Source: Trissonchulus latispiculum (taxonomy: Eukaryota; Nematoda; Enoplea; Enoplida; Ironidae). Taken from it: a DNA stretch of 64,000 nucleotides. The DNA lies in contig JASAND010027724.1 of assembly GCA_030248195.1 (NCBI GenBank), positions 160,374 to 224,373 on the forward strand, read 5' to 3'. A program made the position numbers and the translations under genes. Positions 33,191 to 44,482 of the stretch are shown piece after piece; position 1 is the stretch's first letter; the number at the start of each line of letters is the position of its first letter. The notes under the pieces are model-generated. The model was not told the origin of the DNA and made no database searches. It saw nothing but the letters and a program-made list of their open reading frames with translations.

Positions 33191-34150
33191 TATATACGTA
33201 TATGGCAGGTCGAAGCACGAGTGACTGAACTCCGGAAAATCATTCAATTTCTCGATTTTACCATTTGTGAAATTTTCAAAAATGATTATCTGGCACTATA
33301 TAATATCCTTTTTCGTTCATCCGGAAAAACTTTTCCGATATGTTTTGATGCCCATCTGTAGTATAATGTAGTTAACATAACATACCGACGTACATACATA
33401 TGCCCATACGCGTAGTATAAGCGCCTCTGATGAAATACTTTCTTATACGGTCCCTCACAATGCAACGTATATTTTACACGAAATTCAAACTTCTCTTAAA
33501 CAGGAATTCCGTTAACGGCATTCCAATTTCCGTTGACGGAATATTTTTGAATTTAGTGGACTGATCAAAAGAGAGGTCGATGTGGTTTATAATGTCTTTA
33601 TTGTTATAAGCTTTAAAAAAATATATATACTACGTATGTCTATTGCCTACGTACATATATAATTCGTATATATTTATAAGGAACAAGAATATAAATTTTT
33701 AAACTTGGAATTCCGTTAACGGAGTTTCAATTATATATATACCGTTAACGGAATTCCAATTGCTGTTAACGGAAAATGCCTTAAACTAGTTGACTGTTGC
33801 AGTCTTGTTTATAAACAGTTTTTTAGTTTAAAGTGTGCCAGCTTAGTAATTTACTATTGCTTAGAATTTTGTGGGGGTTTCGTTTTGTTAGGCTAGCTAT
33901 ATACGTATATATATGTATTGGTCCACCACATTGGCTAGCGTATATACACATAATGTATGCCTGTCTACGTGTGTATGTAAAGGAATATTATATATGCTAT
34001 GTTATATACGTACGTATATACATATATACGTATACATGTACTTAGTATCTAAGAGGCAAACAACGGTTTCACAGCAAAGGTTTCATGGCCCAACTTACTA
34101 CATAATGCAGCATGAATATATACATATTTTATACGTATATAATTACGTAT
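33000..34150. repeat. TACGTA/TATA-rich region with GTTAACGG palindromes
   Basis: Many clusters of alternating TATATACGTATA words, plus GGAATTCCGTTAACGG-type motifs at 33495-33540 and 33705-33775. No gene is supported. Confidence 0.5.
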
Positions 34151-34152
34151 AT

Positions 34153-34180
34153 TAGGGGGAGCGCGTTAGCGCTCCCCCTA
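34153..34180. repeat. Perfect 12-bp hairpin (TAGGGGGAGCGC, loop GTTA)
   Basis: Perfect stem of 12 bp with a 4-nt loop. It stands at the head of a unit containing the minisatellites at 35040-36410. Confidence 0.9.
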
Positions 34181-35039
34181 GAATAGGGAAAATTTGACGC
34201 AATGTGTATAATCTGGACATTGTTTGGCCTGGGGCCAGCGGAGGAGTGGACCGATCGGGCTGAAACTTCTTGTGTGAAGAGCCTATGGGCAGGGGTACAT
34301 GCTGTGAAAATTTCAGCCGGATCGGCCGGGTGGATCTTGAGATATGAAAATTGGCCCCCCGCGCAGGTCGCGTTTCTCTCCATTTTTTTTTCCCCCCAGG
34401 GGTGCAGGTCGGAAGACCCTTCAGAGCCATACTATTTTAGGTTTTTTTTGTACAAAAAGTTCCTCAATTCCGGGGAAATTACTTTCCGCGGTTCCCGGAT
34501 CCCCCCAGATGGCCCCACCCCCCCGGTGGGGACCCCCAAAATGACCCCCGAAAAAAAACTAAGTCCGAAAATTTTGTAGCTTCGAAATAGAACGCAGCGC
34601 GCGAAGCTGGGCTCTCATATTGGGGTTTTGGCATGACCCAAGGGTGGACTACTGCATAGGCTATATTAGATGTCGGCAGGTCTCCTGTGGCGCCCTGGCC
34701 AGGGGTCACTAGTTAACGTGTAAAAGGGGGGTCTAGGCCTACGGAGTAGGCAGCCCTATACATAAGAGCTGCTGGGCTGAGGTTTCGTATTCGAATAGGA
34801 ACCCCTATATGGTGAATCTAAAGGGCCCATTAGTTTCGCTCTAGGACCTGTCCATGTGGCTGGGGGGCACCCTGATGGTGGTGGGTCCTACCGTGTCGCA
34901 ACTCCAACTTTAACCTCTTCTACAGAAATATCTACAGTGAGCAGGTTTCTCTTATTTGGGGTTTGGGGTGGGGTGCGGGAGCACTACAGCATAGACTATA
35001 GTAGGTTTCGTCCGGACCCCTGTGGCGCCCTGGCCAGGG

Positions 35040-35985
35040 GTCCGGACCGTGGACCGTGGCCAAAATGGTCAAAAATCGATTTTTCCAAAAGTGGTCAAGT
35101 TTGATATCAAATGAAAGCCCTTGATGAGGCAAACATTTTTTGTCATTGGAGGACCCCTCCAAAGTGGCCCCAGCGGCCTGTGGCGCCCTGGCCAGGGTCC
35201 GGACCGGTCCAAAATGGCCAAAAATTGATTTTTTCAAAAGTGGTCAAGTTTGATATCAAATGAAAGCCCTTGGTGAGGCGAACATTTTTTGTCATTGGAG
35301 GACCCCTCCAAAGTGACCCCAGCGGCCTGTGGCGCCCTGACCAGGGTCCGGACCGGTCCAAAATGCCCAAAAATCGATTTTTCCAAAAGTGGCTAAGTTT
35401 GGTATCAAATGAAAGCCCATGGTGAGGCGAACATTTTTTGTCATTGGAGGACCCCTCCAAAGTGGATCCAGCGGCCTGTGGCGTCCTGACCAGGGTCCGG
35501 ACCGGTCCAAAATGGCCAAAAATCGATTTTTCCAAAAGTGGCCAAGTTTGGTATCAAATGAAAGCCCATGGTGAGGCGAACATTTTATCTCATTGGAGGA
35601 CCCCTCCAAACTGGTCCCAGCGGCCTGTGGCGCCCTGACCAGGGTCCGGACCGGTCCAAAATCAATTTTTTGAAAGGTTTTCAAGTTTGGTATCAAATGA
35701 AAGCCCTTGGTGAGGCGAACATTTTATCTCATTGGAGGGCCCCTCCAAACTGGTCCCAGCGGCCTGTGGCGCCCTGACCAGGGTCCGGACCGGTCCAAAA
35801 TCAATTTTTTGAAAGGTTTTCAAGTTTGGTATCAAATGAAAGCCCTTGGTGAGGCGAACATTTTATCTCATTGGAGGACCCCTCCAAACTGGTCCCTAGC
35901 GACCTGTGGCGGCCTGGCAAGGGGTCCTAATTGGTCAAAAATCAAAATTTCCAAAAGTTGTCAAATTTGGTTTTAAATGAAAGCC
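35040..35985. repeat. Minisatellite, units of 149 then about 139 bp
   Basis: The word ATCAAATGAAAGCCC recurs at 35106, 35255, 35404, 35553, 35692 and 35831, with a diverged copy near 35972. The first four steps are 149 bp and the next ones 139 bp, so a shorter variant unit has been amplified. Units contain CCAGCGGCCTGTGGCG and CAGGGTCCGGACC. Confidence 0.9.
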
Positions 35986-36055
35986 CTAAAGGAGCAGAGC
36001 AACTTTTGTCATGTATATAACTGCATATCCAAGGTTACGGTGCTGGATGGCTTTT

Positions 36056-36410
36056 AAAATAGCCTTCCTGCCTAAGATAACGCACCGTGTAAAAAGTTAT
36101 GAAAAGGCCATGAACAGTGGCCTTCCTGCCTAAGATAACGCACCGTGTAAAAAGTTCTGAAAAGGCCATGAACAGTGGCCTTCCTGCCTAAGATAACGCA
36201 CCTTGTAAAAAGTTCTGAAAAGGCCATGAACAGTGGCCTTCCAGCCTAAGATAACGCTCCGTGTATAATGTTCTGTAGAGGCCATGAACAGTGGCCTTCC
36301 AGCCTAAGATGACGCACCGTGTATAATGTTCTGTAGAGGCCATGAACAGTGGCCTTCCAGCCTAAGATGACGCACCGTGTATAAAGTTCTGAAAAGGCTA
36401 TTAACAGGCA
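36056..36410. repeat. 58-bp minisatellite, six copies
   Basis: CCTAAGAT recurs at 36071, 36129, 36187, 36245, 36303 and 36361, an exact 58-bp period. Units include GGCCATGAACAGTGGCC, which can form a short stem. Confidence 0.93.
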
Positions 36411-36548
36411 TTTTTCCGCTTCAGCAAATACATTCAGTTGAACTAGAACGTTTTCATCCAGCCTGTTTGCGGTAGCTAGCTTTGCTTACATTGTGTATAT
36501 ATGCAACTTCTCTGACATGATTTTCTCTGCAGCGGAAAAATAAGCGAA

Positions 36549-37689
36549 ACTAGGGGGAAAAATGCCCTCGACGGGCAACCAACTTGGTAGAATAGGGAAA
36601 GACTTGAATGTTAAATACACGGTGCATGGTTACAACTGAGATTCTGCTGAAGCGGAAAAATGCCGTTTCTCAGCGACTAAAATGACAGAAACCAGCTTTG
36701 TGCGCCGAATAGGGAATCTACTCGGCGACTAAAATGAAAGAAACCAGCTTTGTGCGCCGAATAGGGAATCTACTCGGCGACTAAAATGAAAGAAACCAGC
36801 TTTGTCGCCGAATAGGGAATTCCCTCCTTCCGCCCTATTCGCGCGAACTTTGAAGCCTGTTATGTGTTGCTTTGCTGAATAATGAGAGAGCTTCAGAATG
36901 GCAGAATTACTTCAGAATGCAAAACAACAGTTTTATCAAGCACTTACGTAAGTCAAGGTTTTCACAGACATAAATACGATGTCTTCGATGTGCTATCAGA
37001 AACATTGAGAGCATATATAACACATATTATAGGGGTCGCTGCCGCGACCCCTGTGATAGGTGTGCTCTGTGCTGATCTTGCCGAGAATTGATACAATCAA
37101 ACATTACATTTATAAAATGAAATGCGATTGATTGTATATGTTTTAGCACAAGGACTGTCGACCACAAATTGTTTAAACTGCATATATACTTATTGTTGCT
37201 TTCTGTTGGTCCTGCTAGCGGTTGTATGCATAAAATATTTACGGATCAGGTAGCTCAAAAAGAAATTAATCTAGCCCCACCCCTAGTCACCACGCAACCG
37301 GTACGGGAAATGTCATATTGAGCGCAATGCTTACGTTGGCAGTTCCCAACAGAATCATTACCTATATATTTCCTCCCGAAAGACGATAAGTTCGCGCGAA
37401 TAGGGCGGAAGGAGGGAATTCCCTATTCGGCGACAAAGCTGGTTTCTTTCATTTTAGTCGCCGAGTAGATTCCCTATTCGGCGCACAAAGCTGGTTTCTT
37501 TCATTTTAGTCGCCGAGTAGATTCCCTATTCGGCGCACAAAGCTGGTTTCTGTCATTTTAGTCGCTGAGAAACGGCATTTTTCCGCTTCAGCAGAATCTC
37601 AGTTGTAACCATGCACCGTGTATTTAACATTCAAGTCTTTCCCTATTCTACCAAGTTGGTTGCCCGTCGAGGGCATTTTTCCCCCTAGT
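36549..37689. mobile_element. Foldback element with 302-bp near-identical arms
   Basis: Arms 36549-36850 and 37388-37689 are both 302 bp and read as reverse complements with no difference that I noticed. Outer ends are ACTAGGGGGAAAAATGCC. Each arm contains 2.5 tandem units of about 52 bp (GCCGAATAGGGAATCTACTC). The 537-bp spacer holds a further hairpin (37029-37054). No transposase is present. The arm ends and internal subrepeats are typical of foldback (FB-like) elements. Confidence 0.88.
37029..37054. repeat. Hairpin AGGGGTCGC/GCGACCCCT within foldback spacer
   Basis: The 9-bp core stem with loop TGCC is followed on the minus strand by CCCCTATAATATG, as in the other family members. Confidence 0.75.
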
Positions 37690-37848
37690 AGTATATATAT
37701 ATAAAATATATATACGTGATCAGGAGGGAAGGGGGGCGCGCAGTGCTGATTCCAACGATACCAAATTTGTCTAGTTTCGTTGAGTATATATTTAGCTGGC
37801 ACGGTGCTCGAACGGGTCTCTAAGGTCCGCGCAGCGCTTTACACCCAT

Positions 37849-37882
37849 ATTATAGGGGAGCGCTCTTGCGCTCCCCTATAAT
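37849..37882. repeat. Perfect 15-bp hairpin (ATTATAGGGGAGCGC)
   Basis: Perfect 15-bp stem with loop TCTT. The neighbouring 37750-37848 is the reverse complement of 41353-41450, so it heads the same repeat on the minus strand. Confidence 0.88.
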
Positions 37883-38092
37883 GTTTTGTGGGCGTTAAGC
37901 AGATATACATCCTATCCTATTATTTCAACCTCAGTACGTACGTACTTCACCTTTTTCAATTTCCTTTGGAATTCTGGGGAACATTTTCCATAATTATATA
38001 TTTGTGTCTGCTTCTTTTCCATTACTGTTTTTATTCTTTAATTTTTTCTTAAAATGTGCATATTTATTGCATTTTGTTTTCTACAGATGGAT

Positions 38093-38335
38093 AGTCAAAA
38101 ACGATCCGATCTAACCCTGCTTGTAGATCCGTTCAGTCCGGTTATTCCATAGGCCTTTGCGGTTCCACGTCCGGCGGTCCGGGCCTTGATGGTCATAAAC
38201 GGAGCCTGGATGGTCACTGGCGTTTCAGTGTTACGGCGGCCAGCCTGCTATTGCTCAAACGGAGGGCTAAACCGCGCACGGCATTCCTGTTCACTGATAT
38301 GCTCCTCCTAGTTAAACAGATGCAACACAAAAGGT
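38093..38335 (+). other. GC-richer unique-looking segment, function unknown
   Basis: A segment downstream of a CTACAG site stands out by composition from the AT-rich surroundings. It contains short open frames but no motif that I can assign, and I found no repeat partner. Confidence 0.2.
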
Positions 38336-38740
38336 ATGTATATATCTAATGATATGGGTATTAGTAATGTGCGCTGAGGAATTTGCCCGTTCCGCAGCTC
38401 CGGCCGGGCTGTCGGAGCACCGGAGCTCCTACTATTAGTGGAGGCAAAATTGTAAAAAAGTTCTGTTTAAGCTAAAAACAAGTTGTTTCTTCTATAAAAA
38501 CATGCCTACTCTATTTATGGAAACTTTTATCGCGTCATTGTTTATTTTTAGATGCTGATATCATTGCTACATACGAATATAAATTTGTTAGCTGTTAGCT
38601 TTGATCCGAAATAAGTTCAGCTTTTGCCAATATTTCATAAAACGTTTGGGTTAATTGATATATAGTACATACTGCTGTGTTTACATAAAAGCCCATGTTA
38701 GTTTAAAATACTCAATATATATATCTTCCAGGATTTTCAT

Positions 38741-38743
<3 letters not shown>

Positions 38744-38777
<34 letters not shown>
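38744..38777. repeat. (AT)n microsatellite
   Basis: About seventeen uninterrupted AT units. Confidence 0.95.
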
Positions 38778-38780
<3 letters not shown>

Positions 38781-38849
38781 AGTAACAAAAATGCTCCGCA
38801 CAAAAGGGGATAATAGTGTGTTGGGCCTGTGTCTATCCTTTAAGTTCCG

Positions 38850-40110
38850 GTTGAGAAAGTAAAGACATAAATCCGACACAGCAAGTTTTGGTGGATGGTT
38901 CCATGGCGAAAGTTTTCCAGTTCGCTTCGGGCTTTCTTTTGACACCAAATTTGATCGCTTTTCAAAAAATCCATTTTTGACCCAAAATCGCTAAAGTCCC
39001 CCACCCCACCCCACCACAGCACTCTACAGCCTATTTGGATACGCAGTTCTATGACAAACGTTTCTCAGCTCACTTGAACTCACATTTGATACCAAATTTG
39101 ACCACTTCTGAAAAAATTTATTTTTGACCCTAAATCGCCAACCCACCCAACCCTACTACAGCACTCACAGCCACTTTGGGTATGCAGTTCTTTGAGAAAA
39201 GTTGCTCAGCTCACTTAGGACTTTCATTTGAATCAAATTTGACCACTTTTGAAAAATTTTATTTTTGACCACTTGACCCCCCACCCGATTGACCCTTCAA
39301 ACGGCAAAGTGGAACCAGCCCAGCAAAATAGGTACGTCGGACGGCAAAACGGCTACCGGGAATGAGCTGGGCGCACCAGAAAACCCCTATAGACAAAGTT
39401 TTGAGAGGCCAGGTAAAGCCTACTATGGACCTCCAGGAAGCGGTTTCCGACTTGACCCTCCCGGCGGCAAAGTGTAACCAGCCCAGCAAGATGGATGGGT
39501 CTGACGGTAAAACTGACTGCGGGAATCGATTCTCCGTGTCAGAAAACCATTGTACGAAAGATTTGAGCTTTCAAAGTTGAATTGATTTCGAGAAATTTCG
39601 ATTTTTCATTTTTGGAATTTTTGACATTTTTGGCGGGCCACTGTGGTCGCTAGGAAAAGATAAAGATACGCAACCTGGACCGTTAGTTAGTTCAATATAT
39701 GTAATTTCTGAATATAAAAAGAAATCAGCTCCAGCTCGCAAGGTTCAACCTGAGCAACGACCACAAAAATGGTCACATTTCGCTCTGAGTCGACTTTGCG
39801 GCGCTGTGGCGCAGCTGCGGCACAAAAAAAGTTGCGATTCTTAAATTCTTTAGAGGGTACTACTAAACCCCTATAGCCCTTTAGATTGGCCAACCGCTTC
39901 AGTTCACGTGGAAGCGGCGATCATTATGTGTATACAATACAACCATCAAATAGGAGAAACCGGAACAAAGCATCGCCGCCATAACCGGTCCGGAGTGCAA
40001 CTTTTTAACGGTAACTCTGATACGGGGCTGAAACTTTCCAGATATACTAAATTCGATGTGCTCTACAATTTGCGCAGCTTCTGCGCAGCTTAGTTTTCTC
40101 CAGCCACTTT
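38850..40110 (-). repeat. Composite satellite-bearing repeat, copy I (minus orientation)
   Basis: On the minus strand the order is GCTGCGCAGAAGCTGCGCA, a TTTAGTATA...GTTAAAAAGTTGCA body, a GCTGGGCTGGTT satellite of about 160 bp (39290-39520), then a TGGTATCAAATGAAAGC-type satellite (38920-39260). The same modules occur in the same order at 44483-45720 and 48982-50830. No head hairpin was found for this copy. Confidence 0.65.
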
Positions 40111-41123
40111 TCACACATATTATCAAACTTTTCAAATTGATGCATAAAATATTGCAAATTTGACGGATGTGAACCAGATTTCATTTATCCGCTAAGTATT
40201 AACTTATCATGAGGATTATATATACAAATCAAAATATTATATAAGTCTAAGCTAGCAGAATTTCGATTTGAAAGATATATTATAGATATATTATAGGTTT
40301 GCTGGACTATAAAAAAGATATGTACGTCTGGGCTAATTCTAGAATTCTAGGGATTTTTTCTTGGGGGGGGACTCCTTGGGGGCCCCCCAAAAATCCGAGG
40401 GGCAAGGAATTTTGGGGGGGGCGAAACTTTTTCGAAAAATATGCTAAAAATAGCGCTATTTTTCTAGAATATACTATTAAAGTTGATTTGCATAGCAAAA
40501 ATAAGCAGATTTAATGTTGAAAAGGGCAAAAAATGAGTAAAAATCTCCGGTGAAGCCCTCCTTTCAAAACCATAAAAATGCCAGAGTTACTGAATGATTT
40601 TACCAGTTCAGTTGTAAAAATTGGCTATGTAGCTTAATTGGCATAAAAATAATGTCTGATCTCAGTTTCAAAAATAGTTCGTATGTTAGTCGTTTAGATA
40701 AGCACTGAGCAGACCTCCTAACCCATATGTAATTTAATTTTTAATAGGTCGTGCCTATTCTGATAAAAGTTGTCGTCGATTTTTGGATCGCTGTATGCCG
40801 CCAGAGTGTTTCGATAAGGTAGGTATTGTTCATTTTGATGTGAATGTACAAGCAGCGTAAGTAAGACCAGGCACTAAGGCCTATACGTAAAATTGCGCGC
40901 AGTATATCCATTGCAAACACTATGTACACTAATTTGTTTATCGCTGTTGTACTGCTCTGCATCTTCATGAGGCGTTTTCGGGGAATTTCCAGAAGGCTGG
41001 GGGAGGGGTAAAATTAGCTAAATTTTTTGTAGATAGGGGAAGGCTAGTGAGTGAGAAGGAAAGCCAAATAGGAGGGGGACACAAAATTATTTGTTAATTG
41101 AATGATTTGTTTCTTTGTTGCAG

Positions 41124-41271
41124 CTGGTGAACAGTGCTACGGAGTTGCATCGTTGGGAGAGCGGGGTCCACGATGTGATCTCCCTCATGCTGGGATGGCT
41201 GGTGGATTTCGTGATTTGCTCAACTGTCCCAACCTGTACTACATCATGTCACTATGGAAGTCCTTGCTAAG
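41124..41271 (+). CDS. Possible internal exon, perhaps upstream UBXN4-like exon
   Basis: A 148-nt open block stands between a strong acceptor (CTTTGTTGCAG) and a donor (GTTAGG). It is GC-richer than its surroundings and would read GEQCYGVASLGERGPRC, then PNLYYIMSLWKSLL. It ends with two leftover bases, which fits the phase of the candidate exon at 44303. I do not recognise the peptide. It may be unrelated. Confidence 0.28.
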
Positions 41272-41320
41272 GTTAGGTTTTATGTGGTTTGAAGGAGTGT
41301 ATTCTACTCTCTTATGCTTT

Positions 41321-41352
41321 TTATAGGGGGGCGTGAGAGCGACCCCCTATAA
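41321..41352. repeat. Hairpin TTATAGGGGG/CCCCCTATAA heading a dispersed repeat
   Basis: A 10-bp perfect outer stem with a short imperfect inner stem, followed by TATGGGTGTAAAAGGCGG. The downstream ~100 bp match 37848-37750 inverted. Confidence 0.8.
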
Positions 41353-43973
41353 TATGGGTGTAAAAGGCGGTCCTTTGAGACTCGTTCGAGCACCGTGCCA
41401 GCTCAATACTGAACCAAACTCGGCAAGTTTGGTATTGTTGGAATCTACACAACTAGTACAACAAGTTGCAAAAGGTTTTGGTCAAAATTTTCAAGTTTGA
41501 AAATTTTCGCTTCCGGAAAAGGTAGGTCCGTTTGTTTTTTTCTGTGTAAGTCACGCTTGGAAAAATGCAATTTTGTGCAGAGGTGTTTGAAAGATGTGGA
41601 CGTTTTCAGCCGTAACGGTTTATGTTTTCTGAATGCCGATATGGTCCGATGTGCCCCGCGCTAAATTTTTTGCTGCCCTGCCCGGCATGCTACCTGTGCG
41701 GCCGGCCAAAAATGGCCAAACGTCGTTTTTGGCAAAAAACCGGAAATTTGGTGACACGGCTACAGGGCTCAGGAAACAAGCTAGAAAGACGCGGCTTGTT
41801 GCTTAAGAAATTTTGGGACGGGTAACGTGTCATAACGTTGGCCGATTTTTGATTTAGGTCCTGGACCGTTCAGGCGGCCGGCCCAAATTTGGTCCAGCCA
41901 AATAGCCGTTTGGAAAAAGTCCCAACTCTATAGAAAATAGTCAAAATATGCCTAAATATGCTGTTTTGGGCCATCTAGTGGGACGCATATAAGGGTTATT
42001 GGAGTCGCTGAACACGATGAGCATAGTCGCAGCGCTGTGCGGTGCTGCTATCGTGCTGTACTGTTACGCAGCAACCATAGCACGCTGTCTGTAGACTTAC
42101 TGTAAACGGCTAAACATATAAAACTTGGTGACAATTATGTCTGTAGTAAGGGGCAACTGTAGCGAATAGTTGGTGCACTCTCTACCTTCCACCGTGCTGT
42201 ATGTGCTCTCCCAAACACGGCACCGTCGATAACAAGTTATTCATTTGCCACTGGTATTTGAAATTGAAATGTAATTGAAAAGCACGGCCTATAGCTAGCT
42301 ATACTTTGATAAGTTGCAATCATCTGAATTTTGCATATAACTGCAGAAGAGTAATATAAATTGTGCCGTAGAGTTTTCCTTCATTGACAGTATATATATA
42401 TAATTTGCATCCGGTTGCGCTGCAGTAGAGTGCTGCTGAAGTACAACTTGGCCTATAAATAATCACAGATAAATCTACTACTTACTTTACTAATAAGTCT
42501 ACTACTTTGGCAGTCACGTTTGCGCCTGGTTGCGCTGCAGTAGAGTGCTGCTGAAGTACAGCATGGCTTATAACAAACTCCAGTTAACTTTCTGCAGCTT
42601 TCTAAAATATTCTTATTTGTAGTGGATGAGGGTTTTTCTGCCAAAATCAAGAAAAAATGAGAAATTGGTACTTTTCAAGCTACTTTGTTCTATGGCTTGG
42701 CTGACTGATTATAAGAAAACGGAAATTACGGAAAACCCCGCTTATGATCTAAGGGGAGTCCTCTGATTAAAATTCTTTTAAAATCCAGGATTAGACGTTT
42801 AAAATAAAATTTCCAGTGTTGGAGAATATGCTGATTTTCTGTTCTTAATAACAATGGAATTGCGAAAGCACAATACTAAGATAAAGGAACTGTGTGTAAA
42901 CAATAAAGTAAAACTCGCTAACAGTAATAAACATGCTGGATGGCGTGAAACTTTTAGCAAACTTCACAGTTCCATTATTTCCAACTGTAATGGAACACCC
43001 ACCGATAACCGTTTGTCTTTATGCCAAATTTCTATGTGCTGAAATTTTTAGGGTTGCATTTAACCCCGCACCCAAAAAAGCTTTGCTGTGGTAATATCTA
43101 CACTGTTGTACGTGGACGTGGAGTCGGGGTTAGGCGGCTGCGGATAAAATCACGCTAATCCCGTGTGATTTACTCGGGTTTAATTGAAAAATTGTGAAAA
43201 ACGAATCCGATGTTATTATACCCAATAGTCCCCGGAGATTTCTCCAGCTTGCGGTCTTTGCCACGGTACAAAGGCTCTCAATTACATATTGACACTAGTG
43301 TGCTCCCAAAGTGTAGCATTGTCGGGATATGAACTCTAGCTAAAAGGGTGTACATACCTATTCTAGTAGTACATTTTGTTTCCTGAAAAGTGTAAATTAT
43401 TTCCTGAATTTTTGTTACAGCTTACAAATATTTTGTTCTGTTTCAGCAAAGGATACTGAAATCGAAATTCCTGAAGCTACTGAAGACATTCAAAATATCT
43501 GAAGAAGTTAGTGCTAGTATTATTTATTCAGGGAAGATTTAAATATTGTTTGTATGTCAGTCGATAAATTCGCTGTATCATTGCGTATTCTGTATCATTT
43601 ATTTCATTGTTTATATCTTCTGCTACTTATAAGATCTGGATTGGCGGAGACTGGTGCGAAAGTGTCGTACGAAATTTTTGAACGAAAGAACTGAACTTCG
43701 TAAAACAATAAGATTTGAGAACGGCTTTGGAGCAGTAACCATGGAATAACGTGGGGGAACGGGGGGAATGGTGCAGACCCCAAGTTTATTTGTGCAGGGG
43801 GACGGGGCGCCCCCCGGAAATTGACATCCTCCTGAAAACGCCTCCTCCCGGGGTTTTTGCCTCCCCCTCGGGATTTTTTGGAGGCACAAATGTTTTGCCA
43901 AAATAGGCAAATTTCCAAAACTTCTCTGGCTTTGGAGCACATTTTGTGTAAAAATAGCTATTTTTAGCTTAAA

Positions 43974-44153
43974 TCCAGGCATTTTGAGAACTTTTTGAGT
44001 TTCCCCATGCAAAATACGTCTAAAATACCATTTCTGACTCAGTTTTGCAAAAAAATTTTCTCCTTTGAAAATCCCTGCCCCCAGACCGACAAAGTGGATA
44101 GACTGCCTACGCATGAAGGAAAAGGGGTAGGCGCTCTCATCCAGAAAGGAAAA
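43974..44153 (+). repeat. Dispersed repeat, copy 1
   Basis: About 180 bp beginning TCCAGGCATTTTGAGAAC and containing CCCCAGACCGACAAAGTGG match 52388-52562 in direct orientation with only a few differences. Open frames in both copies read the same, but there is no other sign of coding. Confidence 0.85.
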
Positions 44154-44302
44154 ATGTGTAGGCCCCAGCATATCCTTTGAAGACTGCTAACGGAGTTCAG
44201 TGTTGTTTGTTACACAGTTTTTGACCGTACAAATATTCTACTTATCGTTTTACTAAATTCAGGAGCTTAATTCCTGATACTGGATCCTGGAGATGTTTCC
44301 AG

Positions 44303-44431
44303 ACCTTCCACCTGGGACGATTTTCTAAAGGAATGGAATAACATTTCTGAGTATGATTCTGCAGCGGATCTGGACATGGAATCTCAGTTGGATAAGAGTA
44401 GCATACGTTCAACTCCAAGACCAAATCTCAG
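44303..44431 (+). CDS. Candidate upstream exon of the UBXN4-like gene
   Basis: The open block reads PSTWDDFLKEWNNISEYDS, then a Ser/Asp-rich stretch, ending TPRPNL plus two bases (AG) before donor GTTGGT. The leftover AG pairs with the first base of the exon at 54559 to give Arg and keeps the frame into the coiled coil. The 5' acceptor (TTTCCAG) is weak. The stronger acceptor at 44261 would give a stop in this frame. It would fall in the poorly conserved linker between the thioredoxin-like N-terminus and the coiled coil of UBXN4. Confidence 0.42.
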
Positions 44432-44482
44432 GTTGGTTTGACCATTTTTTCAGAAGTTTTTTTAATCAGTGGTTTTTGTATC

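Noticed and set aside
35143..35696. Repeated open frames with GLSFDTKL...FWKNRF
   Set aside because: They are the 149-bp minisatellite read through. The period is not a multiple of three in all units and both strands are open.
35040..36410. CRISPR-like array
   Set aside because: Repeats are long (58 and about 149 bp) with no unique spacers, and the genome is eukaryotic.
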